64,000 nt of DNA, from positions 3,598,501-3,662,500 of the forward strand of contig NC_134960.1 of the NCBI RefSeq assembly GCF_965638725.1, written 5' to 3'. A program made the position numbers and the translations under genes. This stretch comes from Aptenodytes patagonicus. Its lineage: Eukaryota > Chordata > Aves > Sphenisciformes > Spheniscidae. Position 1 is the stretch's first letter. Each line of letters opens with the position of its first letter. Of this stretch, positions 50,701-64,000 are shown piece by piece. The notes beneath the pieces were generated by a model. That model made no database searches. It was not told where the DNA came from and was given only the letters and a program-made list of their open reading frames with translations.

Positions 50701-53700
50701 TTTCAAAACCAGTGTAAAGCTAAACTTTCTCTGTTGCCCCTGGGTTTTCATACTGCAGGCTTGGTCAGTCAAGCATGCAAAAATCTGGTGAAATAAACCC
50801 TAGAGACCAGGTTTGAAATGTGCCTTTCACTGTCCGGAATTCTCTTCTGCTCAAAGTGGTTGCCCAAACTCAGCACACAAGGCTTAATAATAATTAATTA
50901 CTTTAAGCCAGATAATGAAAAAAGTGGTATGGACAGACTCCACGTAAGCATACCATTTAAAAGCATTAAATTTATTTTCTTGTGGTGCAAACCATCAGTA
51001 ATCAAATTTCCATTACCCGGTGATGGGTGTGAACGGACAAGAATACTGAGTCAACAGAATACCAATTAGAGATCTGCAAGTATCCTGCTTTAAATATGGC
51101 AAAGTAAGGAGATATTTTCCCCAGAGGCTGGTCTTCTCATGAGTAAGCATGACTCTAAGTCCTTTACTTTTTTTTCCCCCCCCTCTTGAGAAACACCCCT
51201 ACTTCTGGGTGTGCCAGGAGATACACCAAAGGAAAGGGATCTGTTCACAGCATGTAGCAAATATTTGGCAGGGACAAAAATAGTGAAACAGATTTTTCTC
51301 AAGTGTCCTCTAAAGAGGGGAGGAAAAGTCTTTGCTTTGTAAATTAGTCTAGTCAATCTTGCTCTGGAATTGCTCTGGAAAACATGGAGAAGCTTGAAAG
51401 TATGATGGGACTGTCTGCCAGACGTGATTATTCGTGCTGGATTTATGGCACGATGCTGTTTCCTCCGTTTCTTCTGGTTTGGAGACACTGCTCAGCTTCG
51501 AGTGGTTATCGGTGCCGGGTGATGGACGCTATGAGAGGCTATGGAGCCTTAAACATTCCTTGGGAAAACACGAGCAGCAGCAGCAGCCGTCCTAGCTGCC
51601 GGGGAGGAGGCAGGTTTAGGTTTGATCCCGAAGACGAGGGAATCAGGAGGGAGGAGTACTTCTTCTGACTTCATTACAATCTTCATACCTTTCACAACCG
51701 CGTAACTTCCGGGTTTTGCCTCAAAACTGTATGTCTTAGCTACATCACACATGAGTTGTGAGATTTAATTACTATTAGTAAAGCCCATTATGTAAAATTA
51801 GCCATAGACAGGAGATTCTTTAAAAGGTGAAATCATAATAGTCATGATCAGAGTGTCTGTGTTGCTTGGAAACTGAGACCTGTCCTGGTCTGCTCCTCAA
51901 TATTTGCCTTTCATTCCAGTTATTTCCCCCCTACTTGTGGAAAAGGAGTTTTAAAAGAGAGAAATGAATCCATTGACAGTGATGACTACAAAGAAAAGTC
52001 TTTTTCTGAGCTTTATCTTTTTTGCAGTTGGGTCTTGGGTCTGGCAGGTGAAGGCCACGCGGAGATTCGTTAGCAGTGGTGCCCCGCAAGAGCCAGAAGC
52101 AAGAGCCAGCAGCACAGGCGGGTGTAGAGCACGATGCTTGTTTGTTTGCTTGTTTGTCTTGGGAGTATCTTTCGGGCGATCCTCATTATTCATTTTTCCA
52201 GTCTGTCTTCAGAATTTTTGGGACTGGTTCCCAACCAGACGACGTATCTACCAACCCGTCCGTTTCCCAGCATAGACTTTGGCCATTAATCTGCGAACAC
52301 GTGCTTCAGCCATTTCAACAGCTGTAGATAATGCCACTCGCTTTTAGGTACAGCCTTCAAATAAAGCAACTACATACTCTTGAAAAACCTGCAGCAAAAG
52401 TACACAAGCTTAAAAATAACCACATGAGTGGCGTATTCAGCTAATCAGGACTTCGGATTGTCTCAGCATTTCTGCGCACAAATCAATTGTATTTGGGAGA
52501 CTAAAGTAGGTAGTCACCACTGGAGCCTGATTACATATTTTAAAAGTGCTGCCTGATTAGATTAAACTTGGTGCTGTTTATGGCTGATTTGGAGTAAATG
52601 GGAAAAATCAGAGATGGGATCCAGACGTGTAAGCTGATCCAGGTTTTGAGAATGAAAAATTCAGGGCTCAAAACCAGACCTAAATCCAAGTTTTATACTG
52701 AGGCCCCTGTCTTCAGAGAGGACTGATTCAAAATCCTGCAAGGAGAGGCTCTGGGTTGTTCCCCTGTAGGAAACTTGTATTTGCTTAGAAATAACTGACC
52801 TAATTCCTAGGAACTCTTGAAGGCTTGCATCCTCGGTACTGAGTTCACTTTAAACAAAGATAAAGTGCTAAAAGACTGAGCGGTTTAGTTACGCACAGAA
52901 GTATGCATCAGAAGATATTTCATCAGTTCCTATAGTTTGCAATCCAACATCTTTGCAGGTTAGCACATGTATTCAGTTTCAGGCTTTTGATTAATTACAT
53001 AGTACCAAAACCATACATATTTATAGCTTGCAGAATTAGATAAATTCACCAGATGTGGCTTCCTTTTAGTTAAGTCAAGATGAATGGAGAGCAAAGCCTT
53101 TGATCTTTAGCCTGACTGAAACCTGCTGCTGACATAAGCTTCTAGAAAATGATGCAGCGAGGGGAACTGACCACTCTCAACTTTGATACAGAAGCATCTC
53201 AAACAAAACCTATGGGAAGAAACTTTGTGGAGGATATATCTATACACCCCGTGGAGTCTCTACTCGTGAAAGTAGAAGGCAGTTTTCAATGAACCTTTTA
53301 CTCTTAAACAACATGTTTAAATAGATTGATTTTATGTTCCAGCTCAGAAGTGATTTAAGACTTTTCAGTGCACACGTATCCTCTGCGATACACAGAACTG
53401 GCAGAAAATGTCATCGTGAGCTAGTTTATAGCCTCAATTAAGGCTATTTCCATTGCTCCATATGTGTAAAGCAGACTTATAGCTGAGTTTCTGGTATAGT
53501 GAAATCCCGGGTGCATCCTAGGATCGGCACTGCCAGCTCAATGATATCTTCTTCATGACCCTTGGAAAAAATGATGAATAGCCAGGGAGCTGCAAATTCA
53601 GACTGAATTCTGGCAACACAAACACTTTATACAATTCTTAGCCAGTCAGGCAGATAGCAGAGTCTGGAACCTCTTATCTTGTACCACAGGCTATTCTAGC

Positions 53701-54559
53701 AGCCACAGCTGCCATTAACTATACTTGCAGCTTGTACTTCCTCAAATATTTACAGTACAGCCTTTCTTATGTCTAATTTCTTTGCTGAATGTCCTGGAGT
53801 GGTAGTTTCAGTGTGACACACGATCGAGACGTTCACCGTAACTCAGTGAGGCTGGTAGAGCTGATGGGGGTTAACGGGCAGGTCTCCACTGCACTCATTG
53901 GAAAGGCAGTGAAAAGAATTAATGCAAAATGCAAAATACAGCAGAAGACTGCAACTGAGAGATCATTTTTATTTGCCTCTGCCGCTCCTTAAGCAGCCAA
54001 AAATGTGATATTTTGAACAAAACATATTATGTATTTGGGTATGATGTAAGTGCGGTCGTACTTACAAGAACGAAGATGTTGGACTGTTGGATTATGCCCC
54101 TTTACACTTCCCAGAAAACTGTGAAAAGTCTCCCTCCTGCTTCATTACCTATGCACGTCAGCAGTGTTGTAACACTCATCACGGACACTTCTTTCCTTAA
54201 CAGCAAAATTCTGGTCATGCTTAATTACAGCAATCACTTTTTATTCTGCTTTGTGATGATTCGATATCATAAAATTTCTCTACAATTAGTAGAGAGGTAG
54301 TTTCTGGTCAAAATATGAATATTATTTGACAGTGCAGAAAGATTCTTTGCCTTTATTCTAGATAGAATGAAAGCTGCAAAATTCTATCTCCCTCTGCCTC
54401 TTCGAGAAGTTTCTTGGTGCTGATAGTTTTATTCTGCTGATGCATCAATGTTTGGTTTGTGATAAGCAACATCCCCTCTTCAAAGTTTTCTTCTTTCCCT
54501 CAAGTTATGTTACCACTCCATTGAACGCTGCCAGCTTAGGTAAGGGTACACAACCATCC

Positions 54560-54588
54560 TTTTTTTTCTTTTTTTTTTCTTTTTTTTT
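54560..54588. repeat. T-rich tract
   Basis: T runs interrupted by single C bases. Confidence 0.75.
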
Positions 54589-55561
54589 GGAAGTCTGCAG
54601 TTCTCGACTGCTCTGTTACAAACCTACCTAATGGAGAGCACTGGAAATATGGGATGGAAAATGGGTGGGACTGTGGAGAACGAACAATCATCTTGTTTTT
54701 GAAATAGGCTTGGTGCAACAGTATGGGGGAAGCAAAGATGGGCACAACAGAAAAAATCAGAGGTAAGCAGAGCGATAAATGACCAATACATAGCTTACAA
54801 GTCAAAATATGGCCCTCTGGAGTTGTACAGAGTGACTAATGGGCACTTGTACCAGATATAATGCGTGGTCTGAGACCTCTAACTTGCCTGGGCTGCTCAG
54901 CTGAACTAAAGCCGAGAGCAAGATCAGTTTGTTGTCTTCTGTAGAGTTCAGGTATTACCCTTCGTCTGCTGTTCAGCCAGCAGCGTGCCTCTCAGTGGGG
55001 CAAATTTTGCCCTTCAGCCCTTACGTGATGTCCACGAAGCTGCTGTCATGCCAGACCCAGCAACACGTAAAATCACCTTCTGCAATTTTATCTCCTTATA
55101 TATTCTTACGGCATCACCCTCCGTCTCACTCCACCCGTCTATCTTCAGACCTCCTGGCCTGCAGCTCTGGAGCACACAGCTGCGTCATCATTAGCTTTAT
55201 CTGTAATGAAAAAAGTTTACAGTCTCAAAAAGCTCCAAACCCATATGGTTCAACATCTGATTTGTTTCAAGTCACATAAGTCACAAGTTGAAAAACCCTC
55301 CCTTTCACATATGCTTAGGAGTTGGGGTGTGGATTTCTCCAGAAAAAGAGTCTTCTGTCTGCCTTTGAAGGAAGTGGCTTTGCCTTTGATGTAGCCGTAA
55401 GCGAGGAGGTGGCCTCATCTCGCAGTGTGTTTCCTTCACAGATACCTTAACTGGTGGACATTATTTCCAGTTCATATAGAAACCTAGAAGCAGAGTCTTA
55501 CAATACATTGCTAATCCTGACCAGGCTGGATTTAGTATAATTTGAAGCATGGTATAGATAC

Positions 55562-55589
55562 AGGTCTAGGTCTAGGTCTAGGTCTAGGT
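55562..55589. repeat. (AGGTCT)n hexamer microsatellite
   Basis: Four perfect AGGTCT units plus a partial fifth. Confidence 0.93.
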
Positions 55590-55679
55590 ACTGTCATATA
55601 TACTTTACTGTTGAGGAAAGTGAGACTTTTCACTGCCGTAGGCTCCAGTGTCAGGTGAGGGCACTCACAGGCATTAATG

Positions 55680-56120
55680 GCCCTGAGCAGCCTCAGCTGG
55701 GGCCTCACTCACACCCTCTGCCCAGGAGCCCATTTAAGCTCAACCCGGGACCCTCAGTCCCTCCCTGAGCTGTGTAGGAGAGGTGCTGGTCTTCAGCTCA
55801 GCCACAGCCATACCTGTGCTGGCCACGGACCACGTTGATCCAGGCTTGGACCCGCGGACTTGGTAACAGCCCCGATGCTGTGATGGAATTGCTGGATGGT
55901 GTCTGACCTGGGTTACCCTCACTGGGTCTGACCTTGACCTGTGGGCTGACTCTGTGGCTTGTTCTCAGACCTGCCTTGTCACCGTGAACTTGCCTGATGT
56001 TGTGGGCTCTCGGTTGAACCTCGGCTGTGATCTGTGGATCTGCTCTGCTCACCTCGCTCAGGTACTGAGGGCTTTGCTGGGTGTGTTACCAGGCTGGGCT
56101 CCTGCCTCCTTGTCCCTGTA
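55680..56120. repeat. GC-richer block, possible decayed retroelement
   Basis: Composition changes to C/T/G-rich with recurring words such as GACCTG, CTGTGG, GACCTTG and CTGACCTGGG. This resembles the texture of avian LTR-type repeats, but I cannot name a family and see no clear ends. Confidence 0.2.
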
Positions 56121-59100
56121 AAGACTTTTAAACCTTAAATCTGTTTGTTTTAAATTAAGTTTGGTAAGATGACTCATGGCAGGGACTGAAGAATTCAGTA
56201 AAATGGGACTTTTTGCCAGGACTACGGGGCTTGTGCTGGGGAGATGGCATTGTCCAGGTCTGCCTTCTAGCTGGTAAATGAAATATCTATTTTTTGGGGG
56301 GAGATAGGTTAGGTTTACTAATGCAGTGTGGGGTGTGACATGTAGCTTTTTTTGGGGTGTGGGAGGGCAATGGGGTGTTCAAAGTGGGATGTGGGGTGTT
56401 CAGATGAGCCCACGGACTCCAGCTGACACAGGGCCACCATATGGCCCCGGAGCTCTGTACTCTTGAAGCATTATGAATTCCCCTCCCTGCCCCCCCCAAA
56501 AAAAGGATTATAATCATAGGTAATGTGCGTGGTTAAAAACATAGGCACTGTATGTCCAGGTTATCAATGTGGAAGATACTGCCTGACCCCCGGCACCCAA
56601 ACCAAGACTGAAACCCAGGGTTGTTGGTATTACTAGGAAGTGAGACAGAGTTAGCAATGTCTGTGAAGCAGTCTTTTAATGTCTGATATTTTCCTGAAGA
56701 AGGCTATATGATATGGAAATGATATGGTTTTATTCTGGTATGTAATTGAACTGATGAATCCAAATAACAGAGTGTTTATCCCATATTGAAATTTGAATCT
56801 AAATTTCAACAGCCACTGCCATCCACCTCTTGCTGTTACATTTTCAACTCTTTCTGCTGCCTTTGCTCCCTTCACAAGTAGAGGAGCTCACCATGAGCAC
56901 CCACAGACCTGTGCCATTGTCTCGTGGTTAGACAGCCGTGCATTGCTCCCCATCTTCCTGCATCGGGTGCAAATCCAGTATTTCGTCTGGGGTTAATCAC
57001 TAGCTGTAAGTAACAGTTTCCTGCATCCTAACACTGGCACTGAGCTTTGTCTGTCAGAGGGGGAAAAAAACCCTCTTTTCTGGTTATTAAATTGTCTATC
57101 TGAAGTTGAAGAGTGTGTTGCAGCTGAAATACTGATAAAAGCACTAAATGTGGAGCTGCTAATACAAAGCTATAGCAGCAATTTAGCTTGCTATCATGCA
57201 GTAAATAAGTTACCTGCTGTTCTTTGATCAACCTTTTTTCTGTTATGAACTGCATGTGTTGACAAATTATGTCACCAAAAAGAAATTCAAGTCTTTAATG
57301 AAATAACAGGAAACATGCATGTGCTGGAAGTTTAAAAATGCACTTAAATAGACTGCTGTAGGATGTTGCATAGCTGGAGCCTTACTCAAGGTGCATGAGA
57401 AAGGGCTGGGTTGGAGGTGGGGCAACTTGGGGCCAGTGTCCTGCTGCTGGCCAGGAGCAGCTGTGGTGGCCTCAGAGCCACCCTGAGTGCCACACAGGCT
57501 TTGAGAAGTGTTTTAACCAGAACACTGGCGCTGTAGCCAGATGCGGCTGATTCTGCTTTGGGTTTGTAACAGATAAGCTGGCTGTTTCTGTAAATGGGTG
57601 GAAATGGATGTTTCTTTAGAGGAGAGTGCAGTACCACATTGTGATAAGCGACGGGTTAGGGGTGGGGTTTGGATCCATGGCTTTAAGATGAGAAGTGGGT
57701 GAAACTTTAATAATAAAATGCTAACAGTGGTGCCTGAAGTGTTCGATGGAGCTTAGACATGAGTCTCAGTTAAATTCCAGGTTTCTGAACTGTTTCCCCG
57801 AGTGTTAGACAGAACCAAACCCAATAGGTTTCCACATCTGCTTCTTGAAAAACATGATAGCGGTGCCAAGCGAAATGAGATACCACAAACAAGGGTGAAG
57901 TGTAAAGTTGGAAAGCGCAAATTTGGAGCTGAACTTCCCTGGACCCTGGAGGCTTTTAGATCCAAATTCTTCATTTGCTCCATTGCAGGGTGTGAGGCTG
58001 CTCCTTGCATCCTCCCTGCTCTTGATTCTTCCCAAGTGCTGGATGGAGTAAAGCTGGGACACTTACTGAGGTCATTTTTTTTAGTTGTGATGTAACTAAA
58101 TATCTCTGCAGTCAAGGTCTCTAAAAGCTGGTTCTTTCCTAACTATAGGCATGTGGTTGAGATGGGCTTTTGTCAAGTATATAAGGTCTCAAAGCGTACC
58201 ACGCTGTGGTCCAGCTGGCTCCCTGACCCTGTCTCCAGCAGTGGTCAGCTCTAGACACTGCAGAAGAGGATGCAAGAGATGCGGTGGCAGGAACATGCAC
58301 AAAAGTGTGTTCTCCTTGACTTCCCCCTGCCCAAGATGTTATTCTAATACTCATGGACTGGCTTAAATCTTTCTTTGCCCAGGCTGTGGCTCTGGATATA
58401 CTTACCCACCTAGGACTCGGGTCTCTCCTTGACTGTTGCTGATTTATGAGCAGCCATGACCTCCTCTAGCAAATCTAACAGCACATTTTATCAGCTTTGA
58501 GTTTGCCACTTCACCTTAATGAACACTAATTGACCATTAATTAATCAATATTACAGTTAAATTATCTTTTATATGGCAATATATTCAAATGAATAAGAAT
58601 TAAGCCCAGAGGAATGACATAGAAATCTTTAACATACCTTTCCAGTGGCTCCAGCACACAGTGCCTCTGAAAAAGGCAGCATAGGTGTGACGACAGAACC
58701 AAAGTTACTGTGCACAAGATGGGTCTGTATTGCCTAAATGTTCCTTCTCCTGTTGTCATGATCAGGGACAAACAGCAGGTGGAAAAGGGCAGAGTATGTT
58801 CCTGGAAAGGCAGAGGACACGGCCAAATAAGAGGCTTGGAGTATGTGCCAGAATGGATTTTGCTGTGGTTCCAGGTAAAATATCAGGTGTAAATATTACA
58901 GGTGGGGAACCTGAAAGTGTCACTTGACTGGAGAGGCTGAGGCACTTATAAAAACCCTACTAGGATGTCTTCAATGTCTAAGTACCTTTAAAAAAAAAAC
59001 CAAACCCAAAACTTTCTAAATAGTTAAGATAAATTAATTTCTTTTACTAAGTACAAAGTATGTAGTCAACACTAGTATTTATTTCTCTTGCTGGTAAATA

Positions 59101-62100
59101 ACTGAAATACAGAAAACCAATTAAATAATTTTAAAATGTAACTAATTAAGGGGGACACTCAAAGTTAAATGCCCCATTTTGTAACATGTAGGAACATGCT
59201 CCCAACAAACCTGTGAGCCTCATTTACAGAGGCTATTGCTGGAGCATGTAGCTTGTTCAGATTCTAATGCACTAGAGAGCAGAAATTTTCCTGGTCGTGT
59301 ATATGTGAATGTATTACATTCAGGATAATAGTTAAATTCATCATTTTTTCACTGGAGGCTGAATGTTGACAATTGTAACTTAGAGGTTTGCCTGGTTTTT
59401 AGGTGCGTTATGGTGTATAAAGCTTTCATTCTTTGAGGCACTTGATTTTCACCAGTCTAAAGCAGCTCTGCCCAGTGGTCCGAGTTCTCGTTCCCTTCCG
59501 CTGAACGCCTCCCATGTGAATGGGACCTGGGCAGCAGCTCCACCAGGCCGGTGCTTCAGACTGACCTTGTCCAGCACGTTTTAACCACGGCTGCTCCATT
59601 TGAGTATATTCATTCCTCCAGCCCCGCTGACTGGCCCAATGCAGAAGCCCACGCTGGGCAGTCGGGCAGACTCTGCAATTAATGGATAGAGACTTACAAT
59701 TCATCTTAATCTCTCTCTCACGTAGGGCTCAATAAATACATTTGATCGCAGCTTTGATAAAGCTGCTACAGCTCCGGAGGGCTCATGAAATCGGTGTGTT
59801 CAGTCAATTTTTAACCTGCAGAAGCACCCGGTGAAAGGTGTAGATCTATTTGTTGTGAAAACAGCTGAATCGGAGAAATGAAACATCTCACCAAGAACAA
59901 ATACTGTCTGACAAGGTCGGGGGTAGCGAAATACTTTTCATGGTATTTTTCTGCCTGAGGCACCTCCCTTTTGCTGCCAACATAATATACAGGACAGATG
60001 ATGGTAATAGCAGTGGGATGGGATTATTGACAGCTTTCCCCACTTCTTTCTTCCTTGTCTCTCATCACAGCCACTAGCACAGCATGGGGGGAAAAAAAAC
60101 CTATATGAAGTGCCTTTGCTGCCTTTTTGCTAAATTAACCTACACAGGGATGGTGACTCTCCTGGAGGAGAAAGGGGATTAGCCCTTCAAAATCCTTTTG
60201 ATCCTCAGATCTACGGAAGTCTTGAGGCTCCTCCAGAGGAAATTTTTCACTTGTGGTAAGTGGAGAGGTGTCCATGGGCTTCCTTCCAAGGGTCTGGGAA
60301 GAGTAACTAAGGAAAGCAAACCTACTGCAGCCCCTCAGGGGGAAGTATTGGGAGTTCACAAAGCTGGAGAGGCTGAAGACCACTCCTTCAGGAGTGGAGG
60401 TACAACCAGGTGGAGCTCTGCTGCTGTCTGAGTCTGCTTTTTCCTGCTTCGCTGGCTTAGGGCTGTGCTGCAGAGACTTGCCAGCTGCAGCTGCCCACAG
60501 AAACAGACTCTAACCTGAAGGGAGGTTCGTGATTCCAGACAAGCTTTGCTGCACCACCTGTGCAGGGGCAGGTCTTTCTCCTCCCCTCGCCTTAAGATTC
60601 ATGCATTTGTTTTGTCTATATCTGCATCTGCTGGATCTTGCAGGAGAGTCTCTGTAAGTCCAAGGAATAGGAGGTCACAGCTATGCAGGAGTTGAGCACC
60701 TTTTTGCTGTAGAGAAAGGGCTAAAGGTGCTGTGGGAAGCCTGGGGATGGATTTCTTCTAAAGCCTTTTTGTACTGTTTGGGTGATGTGAAGGGGACTTG
60801 ACATAGCCTGACTTCAGGAGAAAGCCAAGAGACCAGGCCAGGAGTGGCAAAATGGTCTGCGGTCTCTCCAAACCTGGCCTAATTTGAACTTGAAAGTGAG
60901 CTCAAAAGCCCTGCTGCTTACTTTGAAACTAACCTTCTCCCTGTGAAAGTTAAGTTCAACCAGTCACCAGCTTGAAGGCTCTTAGATCCCCATCTCTGTA
61001 AAGAAGAAATACTGCCTTCCCACTGTATCAACATGCCCTGGTCTGCAGGGAAATATCAGTGGCTGTGGACGAAGGTCTGGGAGGATTTTTTCAGCTTCCT
61101 GTAGTTATCTCAAGCCTTCATCTCTAAAATGCAAAGGCTTTTATAGACTTTGTATTCTATTAGTGTAACACCGAATGCCCTCGTTCTTCAGGTATTTATA
61201 GCAACTTCTGCAGCTCCCGTAATAACTCTTAGTGGCTCAGCACCTCGCAACATGATGTCTTGTTATCCCCATTTCACAGATGTGGAAATAGGGCACACAA
61301 ATTGAATGACTTCTGCAGGATTTCATATAACCCACTGCAATGCCTTGACTATAACACCAACTTCATAAACTTTATAGCTCAGGTAGTGTATTGTGGACTT
61401 CTGTTATTCTCTTTGCTTAAGATTATATATTAAGAGACATAAATATTGATTCAAGAATAGCACCCTGATTTTCAGCAGTTCTGAGGATCCTCAGATGTCC
61501 CTGGACTCAATGCAGACATCCAGGACCTCTGAAAATCAGGCTGGGTTTAGGTGCTTAAATAATGGTGGTGTACTTACTGGTGGATGGGGGATTAACAGGA
61601 GGTTGGGCTTGATTAATCTTACAGCTACACTTGGTCTCAGTCAGCAGCTGAGCTGCAGAAGAGCCTGGCTCTTGTGAACCCAGGGCAGAAGTGGGGTGCA
61701 GGGCTCCCCAGGGAGCTGCCTGGGCACACATGGGATTGTGTGATGGAGCAGCGAGGCTCTTCCCACTGGCCTGATGAGGCTGCAGGATATCCCAGCTACT
61801 GAACACAGTGCTCTCCTTCTGTGCCTCAGTTTCCCCATCCACAAATTGCGTGGTAATAGTTAACCGCCACACCAAAGTGGCATAAAGCTGGATTATTTTC
61901 CAGTAAAATAATTTCTTGCACCCTGGACGCGATGTGCACCTGAATGTTACCGTGCTGTTGCTGGATACAATGCTGATTCAACCCTGAGTTATGCAAAACC
62001 TGAGACTGTGAGGAAAATGGTTCCTTCTGGGTGCAGGTGGTCCCAGGCCCCACAGAGCTCAGTAGTAACATCAGAATCACTAAGTCTTCTTTTCAAACTT

Positions 62101-64000
62101 AACCCTTTTTATCCTGGCTTGCTATTAGAGTGGCCTTGCTCTAAGGTATGATTCTCTTGCTGACCTCCCCAGTAACACCAGTTCAAGTTTCAGGCCTTTG
62201 ACTATGTGACAGGAGTGTGATGTGTTATTTGCTGTCGGGGCTGGACTATTTGGCTGCTTGATCAGCATGATGTTGTTTTGCAAGGTAATATGGTGGTGAC
62301 ATGTTACGCTGTGATGTGTGGGTTAAGTTCTTCATTATTATTCCCTAATGATGGCATAGCTTTGGGGTGCGTGGTGTATGCAAGCAGTAAAGGATGACAG
62401 TCGGGCAAAGGGCTGGTGTTGACATGGGAATCCATCCCTAAGCTGCCAAAGCTGACGGATATACTGCTGCTGTGGGATGCTTTTATGCATTCGGAGATAA
62501 CTGCCCTTCCTTCGCTTCTGCGCAGCAGGGCATCGCAAAGCTTGGGCATCGCCGAAGCACCTGCTTTTTCGTGCCATCAGGAACAACTTCATTTGGCTAA
62601 TGTGAACAGCTGAAATGTGTCCTGTGTTGGGCTGAGCTGGATCAGTGGTGTGTTTGGCCCTGGTCCCCGCTCTCCCTGACAAACATCCAGAGCTGATGCT
62701 TTAGCTTTGTCGAGAAAGGAGAGCTTGCCTTGTCCTGAACCACGCTGCGCTTGAGATTGGGTCAGAAACTCCGGGGAAAATGGCTTCTCCCGATAAAACT
62801 AAAGCAATGGCAATATGCAGGTGGCATTTCGTAAGGTTTTCATTAATCTTGCTCTAGGAATGTCTATTACTTCCAGCCACAGTGTCTGGCACTGCTCGGT
62901 ACTGAACATACGTGTAACAAACTGCTCCTGCCCCAAAAGAGCCGGCAGTGCAAAGCCGTGCCTGCTTTGGAGACATTTGCTTCAGCATATGTACATCAAA
63001 GGTCTGCAAAGCCTTCGGTGTCGATGTGTTACACAGATGTAATCTTGGAAAATTGGTAGGTACAAACACAGGACGTTTTAAGAAGGATTACATTTAGTGC
63101 AGTACAATAGTCCTTTATAGCCAGGGCCTTAATGTGCGGCAGTTCATGATGGTAATTAGTTGGATTAAGTTGTACCAATATAAACAAAGTAATAATGAGA
63201 CAGTTACAGTAAATGGAATAAGCAGGGCTCGTCCTGTGCCAGCTGTAGAGGCACTGTCAGGCATTTTGGATGCGTTGTGCAAAAGCCTTGGATGTTTATG
63301 GTACTGGGGAGGACGTCTGCACCCTTACGCTGCTGGTTCACAGCCACCCCGTGAACATCCAGCTGCTGTGGTGGCCTTGGCTGCTGCTACATAGAGTGGG
63401 ATGGGGAGCGGGGGCACTGCTGGTGTCTCGGCAGGCAAACTGGTGCCAAAGCCCAAATAGGCAATGGCAAGTACTTTTAACATGTGAGAGACGAAGGGCT
63501 CAGAGGAAAAGGTGAAGCAGCAAAGCTAGATGTAGAAAATAAATCAGATTACAGCTTTGCTGTCTTTTAATTGCATTGTTTAATTCCAGTTTCTAATGCT
63601 GTAAGACTAGACATCAAATAGAGTACTAAAATTATTCGAAACCAAGCTACAAGTCTCAACATCAGAATGCCTATTACACTTATCTGTGACCTTCTTAACA
63701 TTAAACCCACCATATTATTATTTTACATCTTCAGATTATTATTAGGCTTCTGAACTCTGCTGCAGCTTGATTTATAGAAACTGCTTAGTCACTGGCAGTA
63801 GTGCTGTGCTGGGAGGGAAAGAGATGCTCGCTGGTGTTTCAGCAGAGGCTCCTGCCAAGAAGCAGCCGCTGCCCTTGACAGATCATTGAAAGCCGGTGCG
63901 CGTTTTCCCCCTCATGTCTAACTTCTGGAACTGTTGCAAACCAACCTCCTTCCCCATGAAAAGCTAGGGGTGAAAAAATTCAAGGCTCAATTAACGCATC

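Larger units (their letters stand above)
43769..64000. other. Non-coding stretch to window end, no gene recognised
   Basis: No known protein or exon series on either strand. I checked for JADE2 and SAR1B, expected further along in mammals, and saw neither. Contents worth naming are a small palindrome pair near 44853-44890, a homeodomain-site cluster near 47616-47671, a T-rich tract at 54560-54588, a hexamer array at 55562-55589 and a GC-richer block at about 55680-56120. Confidence 0.5.

Overview
This window is vertebrate nuclear DNA, almost certainly from a bird. The evidence is a multi-exon eukaryotic gene structure, short introns (0.7-3.7 kb), CpG-island promoters, and a young-looking CR1 LINE 3' end with the typical ATTCTGTG-type terminal repeats at about 43.4-43.8 kb. 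Local gene order (CDKL3 on the minus strand, UBE2B on the plus strand, head to head) matches the human 5q31 neighbourhood; that synteny is from general knowledge, not from a search.

Layout. 1-13.4 kb: no gene recognised; A/T-rich intergenic DNA with homopolymer tracts. 13.45-21.73 kb, minus strand: the decayed remains of CDKL3, a CDK-like kinase. At least five exon remnants lie in the correct order, several still flanked by splice sites, but they carry frameshifts, stop codons and a deletion that removes the ATP-binding loop. 21.7-22.35 kb: a CpG island with a perfect CRE, an RFX X-box-like site, inverted GGGCC-type arrays and splice donors pointing both ways. 22.35-25.28 kb: no gene seen. 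25.3-26.75 kb: a second CpG island, the UBE2B promoter. 25.94-34.16 kb: UBE2B (RAD6 homologue), six coding exons, intact, 152 residues, followed by a 3' UTR. 36.14-37.05 kb: a third CpG island with a strong minus-strand splice donor but no recognisable coding gene. 37-64 kb: apparently non-coding, with the CR1 copy, small repeats, a homeodomain-site-rich stretch that may be a conserved element, and a few unexplained long open frames.

How the parts relate. UBE2B is the only intact protein gene I can support. It encodes the E2 ubiquitin-conjugating enzyme that works with RAD18 and RNF20/40. CDKL3 looks like a unitary pseudogene: introns are kept, so it is not a retrocopy, and its promoter island survives next to UBE2B. 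The clearest biological question is whether this lineage has lost CDKL3, and what the surviving divergent promoter at 22 kb now transcribes.
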